Of a DNA stretch of 64,000 nucleotides, positions 24,676 through 33,238 are shown one piece after another. A program made the translations under genes and the position numbers. The stretch comes from an uncultured Eubacteriales bacterium (lineage in GTDB: Bacteria > Bacillota > Clostridia > Christensenellales > CAG-138): contig UQXE01000003.1 in assembly GCA_900544965.1 (NCBI GenBank), positions 1 to 64,000 of the forward strand, given 5' to 3'. The number at the start of each line of letters is the position of its first letter. Positions within the stretch are counted from its first letter, which is position 1. The notes beneath the pieces are model-generated. The model did no database searches. It was not told the DNA's origin and was given only the letters and a program-made list of their open reading frames with translations.

Positions 24676-26475
24676 TCAGGCGCTTTCCGCATACCAGCTT
24701 CGCTGGCTTTCAAACATCTCTGCATAGAGACCGTCCTCCTCCATCAGCTTTTCATGGTCCCCGCTTTCGATAACGCGGCCGCCGTCAAGCACGTAAATGA
24801 TGTCGGCAAGCTTGGTTGAGCCTAACCTGTGGCTTATAAACACCGTTGTGTTTCCGCGGCTTATATCCCTGAAGTTCTCATATACGTCGCGTTCCGCTAT
24901 CGGATCAAGCGCGGCGGTAGGCTCGTCAAGGATTTTGATCTCGGATTGGCTTATAATGGCCCTTGCCATAGCGATTCGCTGCCACTCTCCGCCGGACACG
25001 TCTACCCCGTCCTCGTCAAGCTTTCCTATGTGAGCGTCAAAGCCTATCCGTTCCTTTAATTTTGAAAGTCCGGACAGCTCGACTGCCCGCTCTATATTCC
25101 CATTGTTCGTTCCGCCTATATTGCCAAGTTCAATGTTTTCACGCATGGTAAGCTGATATCTTGAAAAGTCCTGAAATACGCAGATAAACAGCGCTTTGAG
25201 CTGCGCAATGCTGTAGGTGCGCAGTTCTTTGCCGTTTATCAGTATCTCCCCTTCGTAATTTTGGTACATGCCTAAGAGCAGCTTTGTAATGGTGGTTTTC
25301 CCAGCCCCGTTCGCACCTACAAATGAATAATGTCTTCCCTTTTCCAGGGTAAACGACAGTCCGTTGAGCACGTTGGCGCCGCTTCCAGGATAGGCGAACG
25401 AGACGTTTTTGAACTCAAGGCGTTCAAACGCGGGAACGCTGCGGTCCGGCATAAGTTCAGCGCCCTCCTGCTCGGGCATGGCCATGAATTCCGTGAGATC
25501 CTTTGCGTACTTTGAGTTGAGGACCACGTCTGTCGTATTCTGGGCCAGCAGCCACCGCATGTCCCCCACCATATCGCTCATAGCTGTAAAAAGGCCCATG
25601 AACATACCAACGGTTATAAGCCCCTGAATGGTTGGAATGAGCAGCACCAGCGCGCAAACCGCCGATACCGCGGCCACTATTATCCCGCTAAGGTTCATAC
25701 GGAAAAACCACTTCCGCTGCTCGTCAAACTCTATTTTGCGGGCCCGCTCGTACTCATCCCTACATTCCTTGCTTACCTCGCCGGTAAAGTCGAACACCGC
25801 GCGCTCCGCGGCATTATCGCGTTTTGCCAGCACGTCGTTAAGATATTTGTAGCGCCTCTGCTCCTTTGATACCAGCTTCTGGGCTTCATAGGTTTTGTTG
25901 CCGCCCTTCATGCTTGTGATGACAACGGGAACTATGGCGGCGATTATCAGCAGGCCGGCCCACCATACCTGAGCTATGATTAGGCTGATGACGCTTATAA
26001 AGCTCACGATCATGCACATGAATCTCAGGGTGTCCGCAAAGCCCATAAACACCCTGTCCTCAGGCGTCCTCTGGTTCTTGGGGGCTGTTACCCGCTCTAC
26101 AAGGTCCCACTTCTCAGGATCCTCAATACAGGCATATTCAAGCCTTGCCCGCTTTTCAAGCATATCCGGGCGAAGCTTTGAACGCAAACCGTTTATTATG
26201 CGAACCTTGCAAAAATCAGTGAGCCGCTTGCCAAGAACGTTAAACGAGGTTATAAAAACTATCATTGCTATGGGCAAGACAATCTTATCCATGCCCGCCG
26301 AGCCGCCGGCTATGGATATGGCCGTATTTACGAATTGGGCTGTTACAAGCGCTGTGACGGCTGGTATGAAGGACTGAATTATAACCTTGATGATATAAAG
26401 CAGCGTTGGAACCGGCGTTGCCCTAAGCGGCAGCCATATGTAATCCAACAGCGTATACCTCCGGTGTTTAAGCAT
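24676..26475 (-). CDS. ABC exporter, fused membrane and ATPase domains (subunit 1)
   Basis: Also 599 residues, with an N-terminal six-span membrane domain and a C-terminal ATPase: Walker A GANGAGKTT (about 395), signature VSGGEWQRIAMARA (about 495) and Walker B IKILDEPTAALD (about 520). Both ATP sites of the expected heterodimer appear to keep the catalytic Glu after Walker B, so the pair is not obviously of the degenerate-site type. I chose ATG 26475, which has GGAGG five bases upstream; a TTG at 26487 would add four residues. It is the upstream gene of the two-gene operon. Confidence 0.92.
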   Translation of the reverse strand: MLKHRRYTLLDYIWLPLRATPVPTLLYIIKVIIQSFIPAVTALVTAQFVNTAISIAGGSAGMDKIVLPIAMIVFITSFNVLGKRLTDFCKVRIINGLRSKLRPDMLEKRARLEYACIEDPEKWDLVERVTAPKNQRTPEDRVFMGFADTLRFMCMIVSFISVISLIIAQVWWAGLLIIAAIVPVVITSMKGGNKTYEAQKLVSKEQRRYKYLNDVLAKRDNAAERAVFDFTGEVSKECRDEYERARKIEFDEQRKWFFRMNLSGIIVAAVSAVCALVLLIPTIQGLITVGMFMGLFTAMSDMVGDMRWLLAQNTTDVVLNSKYAKDLTEFMAMPEQEGAELMPDRSVPAFERLEFKNVSFAYPGSGANVLNGLSFTLEKGRHYSFVGANGAGKTTITKLLLGMYQNYEGEILINGKELRTYSIAQLKALFICVFQDFSRYQLTMRENIELGNIGGTNNGNIERAVELSGLSKLKERIGFDAHIGKLDEDGVDVSGGEWQRIAMARAIISQSEIKILDEPTAALDPIAERDVYENFRDISRGNTTVFISHRLGSTKLADIIYVLDGGRVIESGDHEKLMEEDGLYAEMFESQRSWYAESA

Positions 26476-26869
26476 AAGGGCCTCCAAGGTTTTATTTTAG
26501 CGTTATTATACGTCACATAATATAGGCTGTCAACAAATATTTTAAATAGTCTTCCATATATCGAAAATTGTTTAAATAAGCTTTTATATGTCTAAAAACT
26601 GATATCGGTTCATATAAATCCCGTATGAAACCAAAGTTTAACCCGTATAATACTTTTATATCCTTTTCATGTAATGTTTTGCCGTATATCCTCCCTGAAT
26701 GAGGAACTATACGTTAGCCAGATAGAGTCCTGCTAAAAAATCATGTGAACATACTTCAGCGTATTTATCGCCATCAAGGACAGAAACCTGTCATCCATCA
26801 TTTTATAGCCTTGAAGACGTTAAATACCGCTTGGTTATGGTCTTTCGCAGCTGCGCAATGTCCTCCTGG
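26476..26869. other. Intergenic region between the ABC operon and addB
   Basis: No gene or RNA is recognised in these ~390 AT-rich bases, which lie downstream of addB and upstream of the ABC exporter operon on the minus strand. AT-rich tracts at 26500-26660 probably hold the exporter promoter. AddA, the usual partner of AddB, is absent here. Confidence 0.4.
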
Positions 26870-29800
26870 TCACCTATCGCCCTCGTTCCCTCCTATCCCG
26901 TGAAAAAACCCTGTTTTGTCCATCTTTACTATTTTCCGCATGGAACAGCCGCGGAATTTTGCGTCGAACATGCAGACGCCGGCATAGTCGCACCAGTCGC
27001 AGGCGCTTTTGTTGTTGCCATAGCTGTAGGGAGCCGCATCCGCGTGGCCGTCCATGATATCCCGCAGCGTCTCTACGGCGCGGCGCTTTGAAAAATCGAC
27101 TACAGCGCGCATGCCGCTTGAAGGAACCAATCCCCTGCCGGTGAGGACGCCGTCCTTATTCCGTCTCGCTTCAATGATTGAGGAAGCGCCTTCAAAATTA
27201 TCGGTAAGCCCTATCACGTCAAGCTCGTTCACCGTTATGCCGCTGAGTCGAAACGCCTTTAGCAGCAGCTCCTCCAGTTTTTCCTCCGACTGTGCGTCCT
27301 CAAGCTTGGGTTCGGTTACAGGCATATAATACATTCCGGCGATATCAGCCGCGCAGCCTGCCGCCATTATGGCAGCCACATACAGCGGGAGCTGCAGCTT
27401 TAACCCTAAAAAGAGTTCCCCGTAGTCAAATGCCATGCCGCCGGTCTTATAATCAATCACGCGAATATACCGCCCGCCGTCCCTTGAGACGTCCATGCGG
27501 TCTATCTTGCCCGTTACCAGAAAAACCGTGCCGTCGTCAAGCCTTAGTTCCAAAGGCGGGTACGTCCCTCCCAATCCAAAGGTCACCTCGCTTTTCTCCG
27601 GTATGAACCCGCCGCGTTTCATCTGTTGTACAGCCGCCCAGGCGGTCGCTTTGACCGTGCGCATCATTACCGCGCATTCCGCCTCCGCCCTTGGCGACGA
27701 AACGAGCACGCCCCTGTTGTGAGAGGGTATCAGGACGTCAAATACCTCCGCGAGCAGGCTTTCAACATCCTCATACGTTAGAGCACTAGGATCAATGCCG
27801 CGGTCGATGACAAGCCGCATGAAACCATCAAGCGCTTCATGGTAGAAAACGCCCTTATCCGCCGAACGCTCCTTAAATTCCTCGCGCACATAGGCCCGCA
27901 TTCCAAAGCGCATGAAGTGCCTGAAGGGGCATGAGTTGAACGTTTCAAACCTTGTGGCGCTTCCCTGCATTCCCGAGCCGTACAAAAGCCTTGCCATATC
28001 CCTGCCAAACGGCTCGACATGGGGTGAAAAGAAAAGCGCCTTTTCCATGCTGTCTACAGCGCTCCGGTATTCTGGGCTTGCCTTAAACCAGGCGTAAAGG
28101 CCTCCGCGGCTCTTTGAGCTTGAACCCGTATCCGCCAGGCGGCGCATTTCCTTGGCCAGCATAGCCAGGCCGGCCTGCGGATGGCTTGGGACCATCCCTC
28201 CGCCTACGTCCGTCTGCTCGTCAACAGTAAACAGTTCCCTAAGCCTGTCAATCGCCGAAGACGGTATGCCGCCGTTTACTCCGGCCGACGCGGTATAGGA
28301 CAGCCACAGCCGGTTCTTCGCCTTGCTCAAGGCGCTATATATTCCAAATACGTTGCCCGACGCGCGTTCCGTGCTTGTTTCCCATGTAGGAAGGCCTGCC
28401 GAGCGCAGAAATACAAGCTCGGAGTCGTTTATAACGCCGTCTTCAGAGGGTTTTTTAGGGAACAGGCCCTCGCAACAGCCAACTACAAACAGCCTGCTGA
28501 CCGCCGTGGCGCAGGTCCTGTCGACATCGCCCACGAGCACTTGGTCGGCGGTGGTGGGGATTACGCCCACCTTGTATGCTGAAAGCCCCTCTTCAAGCAC
28601 CGCCATATAGCGCCTCGTGCTGACCCTTACGTCGCCCATGATAGCGTAGAGCTGGTCCAGCAGCTCTATTACCGCGTCCCAGGCCTGCGCGGTTTCCTCG
28701 GCAAGCTCAAGCTCCCCGTCCTCCCTCAGCGACCCGACTGCTGCGTTTAGCGATCCGTATACGTCCATTTCGCACATATACGAGTACAGCGCCCTCGTTT
28801 TCTCCATAGCACTGGCGGCGTCGGATAACGACCGGCGCAGCCTCAGCAGCGGGTCGATCAGCGATGAGCGCACACGCTCTATACCGGCCTTTACATCCGC
28901 GGCCTCAATGGGTTCAAACAGCCTCGTCCCCTTTAAACCGAATTTTAGAATATGGTTCTCAAACAGTTCGGCCGAATCCCTGTCGATGTTTAGAAGGCCG
29001 CACTTGAGCAGTTCCAAAACGTCGGGCTGTGAAAACCCGTTAACTATGCATTTTAAAGCGCTTAAAAGCAAAACTGAAATCGGATGCCTGTCAAGCGGCC
29101 TTTTCAGATCCATGAAAAACGGTATCCTATACCTGCGCATAGTCCTATTCAACAGCGGAGCGTATGTTTCCATATCGGAAACTATTACAGCCATGTCCCT
29201 GTAACGCGTACCCTCCTGCGCAGCCCGGACTATCGCGTTGCATACAGCCTCCGCTTCAGCGCGGAGTCCGGACGCGGTAAACACCGAAACGCAGCCTCCG
29301 CTACCCGAATACGGCGCGGGCGGCTGCGCGAAAAGCTCCCTCTCCATATGCGAAAGCTCGGCCGAATATCCCTCGGAACCGTTCCTTTCCATATTTACCA
29401 TGCTGATTCTGCAGCCCTGCTCCTCTCCAATCTCACGAAGCCGCTGATACGAGGTCAACCCTGGTATAAAAAGGCCCCTATCCCTGCAGCTCCCGTTAAA
29501 ATCAACGCAAACGGTTACCGTCATAGACGCCGCAACCTCCATAAGCCGCGCCAGCACGCGGTATTTTTGCTCGGTAAGGAACTCAAAGCCGTCCACAAAC
29601 ACATGGGCCCCGCAAAGACTGGACCGCCCCATCCTGTCTATGAGCGAGTTTACAATGTCCTCGCCATCCATATAGCGGGCCGCGAGATGGTCCTCCACGC
29701 ACTCGTATAAAAGCGCTAAATCGCGGAGCTTGGCGCTTAGAGCGTCTGGCGCGCCGCTGTATTCCGCCGCAGACCTCAGCGCGTCCGGCGTGATAAGGAA

Positions 29801-30187
29801 CCGCTTGAGCCTGGTAAACAACCTGTCGCATTCGGCGGTAAACCCCGGCTTTCCAGCAATGCGGCCATATACCTTAAGATCCGGTTTGCGCTCCTCCAGA
29901 GCCTTGCGGATCATCATCAGCTTTCCCTGGTGCGACAAGAACACGCGGTTGTCCCCGGTTTCTCGCAGCACCTTTGACGCCAGGGTTGTAAACGAAAAGA
30001 CAACAGCGTCAAGCAAGCCGCTTTCAAGCGACTCGGCAAGACGCCGCTCGCTTTCAAATGTAAACTGCTCGGGTACAATCAGCACCGCGCGTTCACCTTT
30101 ATCCAGCAGCCCGCGGATTCGGCTAAACAGCAGCGCCGTCTTGCGCGAACCAGCCCTGCCCGCGATAAATTCAAGGGAAATGGACAT
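26870..30187 (-). CDS. addB: ATP-dependent helicase/nuclease subunit B (AddB)
   Basis: An 1105-residue AddB-type protein, partner of AddA in processing of double-strand DNA ends for RecA loading. The N-terminal Walker A region reads AGRAGSRKTALL, where Arg replaces the usual Gly before the Lys. The C-terminal nuclease domain has DRMDV and VIDYKTGG (PD-(D/E)xK, about residues 955-980). Four Cys for the iron-sulfur cluster are visible: one in NSCPFRHFM (about 805) and three in ACDWCDYAGVC near the C-terminus, matching the AddB staple C-x2-C-x5-C. The start has GGAGG. No addA gene lies next to it, which is unusual for this pair. Confidence 0.92.
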   Translation of the reverse strand: MSISLEFIAGRAGSRKTALLFSRIRGLLDKGERAVLIVPEQFTFESERRLAESLESGLLDAVVFSFTTLASKVLRETGDNRVFLSHQGKLMMIRKALEERKPDLKVYGRIAGKPGFTAECDRLFTRLKRFLITPDALRSAAEYSGAPDALSAKLRDLALLYECVEDHLAARYMDGEDIVNSLIDRMGRSSLCGAHVFVDGFEFLTEQKYRVLARLMEVAASMTVTVCVDFNGSCRDRGLFIPGLTSYQRLREIGEEQGCRISMVNMERNGSEGYSAELSHMERELFAQPPAPYSGSGGCVSVFTASGLRAEAEAVCNAIVRAAQEGTRYRDMAVIVSDMETYAPLLNRTMRRYRIPFFMDLKRPLDRHPISVLLLSALKCIVNGFSQPDVLELLKCGLLNIDRDSAELFENHILKFGLKGTRLFEPIEAADVKAGIERVRSSLIDPLLRLRRSLSDAASAMEKTRALYSYMCEMDVYGSLNAAVGSLREDGELELAEETAQAWDAVIELLDQLYAIMGDVRVSTRRYMAVLEEGLSAYKVGVIPTTADQVLVGDVDRTCATAVSRLFVVGCCEGLFPKKPSEDGVINDSELVFLRSAGLPTWETSTERASGNVFGIYSALSKAKNRLWLSYTASAGVNGGIPSSAIDRLRELFTVDEQTDVGGGMVPSHPQAGLAMLAKEMRRLADTGSSSKSRGGLYAWFKASPEYRSAVDSMEKALFFSPHVEPFGRDMARLLYGSGMQGSATRFETFNSCPFRHFMRFGMRAYVREEFKERSADKGVFYHEALDGFMRLVIDRGIDPSALTYEDVESLLAEVFDVLIPSHNRGVLVSSPRAEAECAVMMRTVKATAWAAVQQMKRGGFIPEKSEVTFGLGGTYPPLELRLDDGTVFLVTGKIDRMDVSRDGGRYIRVIDYKTGGMAFDYGELFLGLKLQLPLYVAAIMAAGCAADIAGMYYMPVTEPKLEDAQSEEKLEELLLKAFRLSGITVNELDVIGLTDNFEGASSIIEARRNKDGVLTGRGLVPSSGMRAVVDFSKRRAVETLRDIMDGHADAAPYSYGNNKSACDWCDYAGVCMFDAKFRGCSMRKIVKMDKTGFFHGIGGNEGDR

Positions 30188-30246
30188 TTAAAAACCCTCC
30201 GTAAGAAGCTAATAAACGATTATACAGCTAGTAAGATCAAATCGTA

Positions 30247-30783
30247 TTATAAAAATTTCTCCCTGTGAAGAACCGAGTATACCATCTCCCCGTTCAAACG
30301 CGCGCTTTCAAACAGTGTAATCGAATTCACCCGCATCGACGCGTTAAGCGGTTCATCCCTAAGCTCCGCTTCAACAAGATCGTCATGCGAAACGTTTCGC
30401 CCGAGAGTAATATGCGGAACATAACCCTTGCGCTCCCTGGGAAAACCATTGTCCGACATTGCGTACTGGAGGGATTCGTACAGGGCGTTGAGTTCGCTGA
30501 GGCCGCCCTTTACCTCAACAATCGAGGTCCTGGAACCGCCTCTTTGAAAGCAGTTATATCTCCCTAGATGCAGTTCAAAGGGACGTATGCCCCGCACGCT
30601 TTTCTGCACGGCGCTCACGGCCCCGTGCAGGTCCGATGTTTCACCTATAAAATGCAGCGTAAGGTGCATGTTCCGCGCCGGTACAAACCTGCCGCCGCAG
30701 CTTAGCTGCTTAAGCGCGCTCTGAATCCTCGCAAGCTCGGCGCGCATCTGACCAGGCAGTTCTATGGCAACAAACAATCGCAT
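30247..30783 (-). CDS. thpR: RNA 2',3'-cyclic phosphodiesterase (ThpR/LigT)
   Basis: A 178-residue 2H phosphoesterase. The two catalytic HxTx motifs are HLTLHFIG (about residue 42) and HITLGR (about 128). These enzymes open 2',3'-cyclic phosphates on RNA ends and were first described as 2'-5' RNA ligases. I chose ATG 30783, with AGGAGG five bases upstream and the family start MRLFVAIELPG. It lies 59 bases upstream of addB on the same strand and may be in one transcript with it. Confidence 0.92.
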   Translation of the reverse strand: MRLFVAIELPGQMRAELARIQSALKQLSCGGRFVPARNMHLTLHFIGETSDLHGAVSAVQKSVRGIRPFELHLGRYNCFQRGGSRTSIVEVKGGLSELNALYESLQYAMSDNGFPRERKGYVPHITLGRNVSHDDLVEAELRDEPLNASMRVNSITLFESARLNGEMVYSVLHREKFL

Positions 30784-30945
30784 GTTAACCTCCTGTTTTT
30801 TGTACATTATAACATAGAAAGGGCTGTAAATACCTATAAAAGGCGCCGTGCCGTAATGTTGATATGGCTTTGTAAAGGTCCGCTTCTCAATTATGCATAT
30901 TGGGTTTTCAGCATTTATATATTGGATTCCATATAAATTTTATCT

Positions 30946-30973
30946 TTGCATATGATTCATTTTGTGCTATCAT
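30946..30973 (+). promoter_or_regulatory. Promoter of the flavin/iron-sulfur oxidoreductase operon
   Basis: TTGCAT, a 16-base spacer, then TATCAT, about 36 bases upstream of the first gene at 31010. Confidence 0.6.
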
Positions 30974-31009
30974 CCTTGTGATAAGAACTATACATAGGGA
31001 GATACGCCC

Positions 31010-31315
31010 GTGAGGATTGAAAATCATCCGATTCTGGATTTTAACAGGGGTAAACGCGTTACATTTACTTATAACGGCAAGCCGATAAGCGCCTATGAGG
31101 GCGAGTCGATAGCCGCCGCCCTGCACGCGGCCGGAGTTAAGGTTTTGGGCTACAGCCAGAACCTGCGCCGCCCCCGCGGCTTTTACTGCGCTATAGGCAA
31201 CTGCTCTTCGTGCATGATGGTTGTGGACGGTGTCCCCAATGTCAAGACGTGCGTTACCGAGGTCAGGGACGGCATGAGGGTTGAGCTTCAGGAAGGTAAG
31301 GGAGTAATCGTATGA
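31010..31315 (+). CDS. 2Fe-2S ferredoxin-like subunit (HcnA/SoxD-alpha type)
   Basis: A 101-residue plant-type [2Fe-2S] protein: FYCAIGNCSSCMM gives three Cys and VKTC the fourth (C-x4-C-x2-C-x12-C). This small subunit corresponds to the N-terminal part of the alpha subunit of heterotetrameric sarcosine oxidase and to HcnA of hydrogen cyanide synthase and OoxA/NoxA of opine oxidases. It should pass electrons between the flavin subunits of the complex. The GTG start at 31010 follows a GGGAG site. The stop overlaps the next gene by four bases. Confidence 0.88.
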   Translation: MRIENHPILDFNRGKRVTFTYNGKPISAYEGESIAAALHAAGVKVLGYSQNLRRPRGFYCAIGNCSSCMMVVDGVPNVKTCVTEVRDGMRVELQEGKGVIV

Positions 31316-32394
31316 AGGAATGTGAACTTCTCATCGTCGGAGGAGGCCCCGCCGGCCTGTGCGCTGCTATTAACGCCGCGAGGGCAGGCGCTAGCGTGAC
31401 GCTTTTAGAGCGCAGTCCCCGCCTTGGCGGGCAGCTGGTAAAGCAGACGCATATGTTTTTTGGCGCAAAGGAGCAGTACGCGTCCACGCGGGGCGTGGAT
31501 ATCGCCCCGATACTCGTCGATGCGCTTAACGCATATAAAGACCGTGTCGAGGTGTTGACTGACACCGTATGTACCGGCATCTATGAGGACGGCGTGGTTA
31601 CAGCTCTATATAAAGAGGAGCGTTACATCAAGCTGAAACCAAAGGCGGTAATAATAGCAGCCGGCGCGTCTGAAAAAAACCTGGCCTTTATAAACAACGA
31701 TCTCCCCGGAATATATGGCGCGGGAGCGGTGCAGACGCTTATGAACGTATACGGGGTGGTTCCTGGCAAGAGCGTGGTTATGCTTGGCGCGGGCAACATT
31801 GGACTTATCGTAAGCTATCAGCTTATGCAGGCGGGCATAGAGGTAAAATGCATACTCGACGCCGCACAGAAAATAGGCGGCTACCTTGTACATGCTTCAA
31901 AGGTTGCGCGAATGGGCGTACCCATACTCATCGGGCATACGGTTAAGCGCGCCATAGGAAACGATTGCCTTGAAGCGGTTGAGGTGGTAAAGCTGGACGA
32001 ACGCTTTAATGAAATCCCAGGCTCCGAGTTCGTAATCAATGCCGACACCCTGTGCGTTTCCATAGGGCTTACGCCGCTGTGCGAGCTGATTTCGATGGCT
32101 GGCGCCAAAATGAGGTACGTTCCCACCCTTGGGGGTCTAGTGCCGTTAAGGAACGCCGAGTATGAAACCACCGTTGAAAACCTGTTCGTGGCGGGCGATT
32201 CGTCGGGGGTTGAGGAGGCCTCGGCCGCCATGGTCGAGGGCTATATAGCGGGCCTGTGCGCCGCATCCAAGCTTGGGTACCGAATCAGCGGACATGATGA
32301 AGCCATTGACGAATACAGGCGCCAGATGGATTCGCTGCGCTCAGGCCCTGCGGGCGAGCATATAAAAAGAGGAATAGAACAGGCCGCTCTGTAA
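31312..32394 (+). CDS. FAD/NAD(P)-binding oxidoreductase subunit (HcnB-like)
   Basis: A 360-residue flavoprotein with two dinucleotide folds: IVGGGPAGLCAAINAA near residue 6 for FAD, and VMLGAGNIGLIVSYQL near residue 156 for NAD(P) or the second nucleotide. The late motif VENLFVAGDSSGVEEASAAM is the usual FAD-closing segment. It matches the HcnB/OoxA large-subunit family. Within the complex it is the dehydrogenase-reductase subunit that takes electrons from the substrate-oxidising subunit. It overlaps the ferredoxin gene by four bases. Confidence 0.88.
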   Translation: MKECELLIVGGGPAGLCAAINAARAGASVTLLERSPRLGGQLVKQTHMFFGAKEQYASTRGVDIAPILVDALNAYKDRVEVLTDTVCTGIYEDGVVTALYKEERYIKLKPKAVIIAAGASEKNLAFINNDLPGIYGAGAVQTLMNVYGVVPGKSVVMLGAGNIGLIVSYQLMQAGIEVKCILDAAQKIGGYLVHASKVARMGVPILIGHTVKRAIGNDCLEAVEVVKLDERFNEIPGSEFVINADTLCVSIGLTPLCELISMAGAKMRYVPTLGGLVPLRNAEYETTVENLFVAGDSSGVEEASAAMVEGYIAGLCAASKLGYRISGHDEAIDEYRRQMDSLRSGPAGEHIKRGIEQAAL

Positions 32395-32468
32395 AATGGC
32401 CGCAACCGTCTTAGATTTAAATAATTAAACTATATGCGGCGTTTTGCCGCTGCGCATAGGAGACCGAT

Positions 32469-32957
32469 ATGTTTGAACAAACTGGCGTGCCCAGCGCCGA
32501 AATGATAATGCGAAAGTTTCCAACGGTCGAACGCATAAACCGGGGTAAGGTTGCCGTAGTGGAGTGTTATAAACGCATCCCGTGCAACCCCTGTCAAACC
32601 GCGTGCAGGTTCGGCGCCATAGAGGTTGGAAGCGATATAAACAATATCCCAGAGCTGAACGCTGAGGCCTGCACAGGCTGCGGGCTGTGCGTAAGCCGCT
32701 GTCCAGGCCTGGCTATCATGATAGTTGACGGCAGCGCTGACCCGCAAAGCGTTGATATACAAATACCATACGAGTTTCTGCCCCTTCCGGAAAAGGGTGA
32801 AACGGTTCGCGCCCTTGACCGTGCCGGAGCTTTTGTGTGCATGGCTACGGTGGTGGACGTTAAAAATCCGGCTGCTTTTGACAGAACGCCGGTTATATGT
32901 ATAAGAGTTCCGCGCGGGCATATGTACAGCGTGCGCAATATAGCATTGGAGGCGTGA
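32469..32957 (+). CDS. 4Fe-4S ferredoxin-type subunit
   Basis: A 162-residue protein with two cysteine clusters: CNPCQTACRFGAI near residue 40 and CTGCGLCVSRCPG near residue 68. The second is a canonical ferredoxin motif; the first is shorter than the standard pattern, so one or two clusters may be bound. The last ~85 residues form a non-cluster domain. In proline dehydrogenase complexes of Thermococcales and in related clostridial operons a ferredoxin gene sits in the same position, feeding electrons to or from the flavin subunits. It starts 74 bases after the HcnB-like gene with AGGAG. Confidence 0.85.
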   Translation: MFEQTGVPSAEMIMRKFPTVERINRGKVAVVECYKRIPCNPCQTACRFGAIEVGSDINNIPELNAEACTGCGLCVSRCPGLAIMIVDGSADPQSVDIQIPYEFLPLPEKGETVRALDRAGAFVCMATVVDVKNPAAFDRTPVICIRVPRGHMYSVRNIALEA

Positions 32958-32962
32958 GGGAT

Positions 32963-33238
32963 ATGGATGAAACCATCATTTGCAGATGCTCCGACGTTAC
33001 GCTGGGGCGCGTGAGGGAGCTGATTTCCCAGGGTTATACGTCCATGGACGAGATAAAGCGGATAACGCGGCTGGGTATGGGGCCCTGTCAAGGGAAAACC
33101 TGCTCCCTGCTCGTTATGCGCGAGATAGCGGCAATGACAGGCGTTGGAATCGACGGGCAGGCTTCCCAGACGGTGAGGCCTCCCGCTTCCGGTATACGAT
33201 TGGAGCTTATAGCAAGGGAGGCTGAGGGGCATGCGTAA
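32963..33238 (+). CDS. BFD-like [2Fe-2S] protein
   Basis: A 91-residue protein with the bacterioferritin-associated ferredoxin fold: ETIICRCSDVTLGRVRELI near residue 3 (C-x-C) and GPCQGKTCSLL near residue 40 (C-x4-C), four Cys for one [2Fe-2S] cluster. In HcnA, SoxA and opine oxidases this domain is fused to the flavin subunit; here it is a separate gene. I chose ATG 32963, five bases after the previous stop; a start at 32897 would overlap the ferredoxin gene and add residues without support. It overlaps the next gene by eight bases. Confidence 0.85.
   Translation: MDETIICRCSDVTLGRVRELISQGYTSMDEIKRITRLGMGPCQGKTCSLLVMREIAAMTGVGIDGQASQTVRPPASGIRLELIAREAEGHA

Noticed and set aside
26500..26869. 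Start of an addA gene downstream of addB
   Set aside because: No open frame with the AddA N-terminal pattern or Walker A is present; the region is AT-rich and interrupted by stops.
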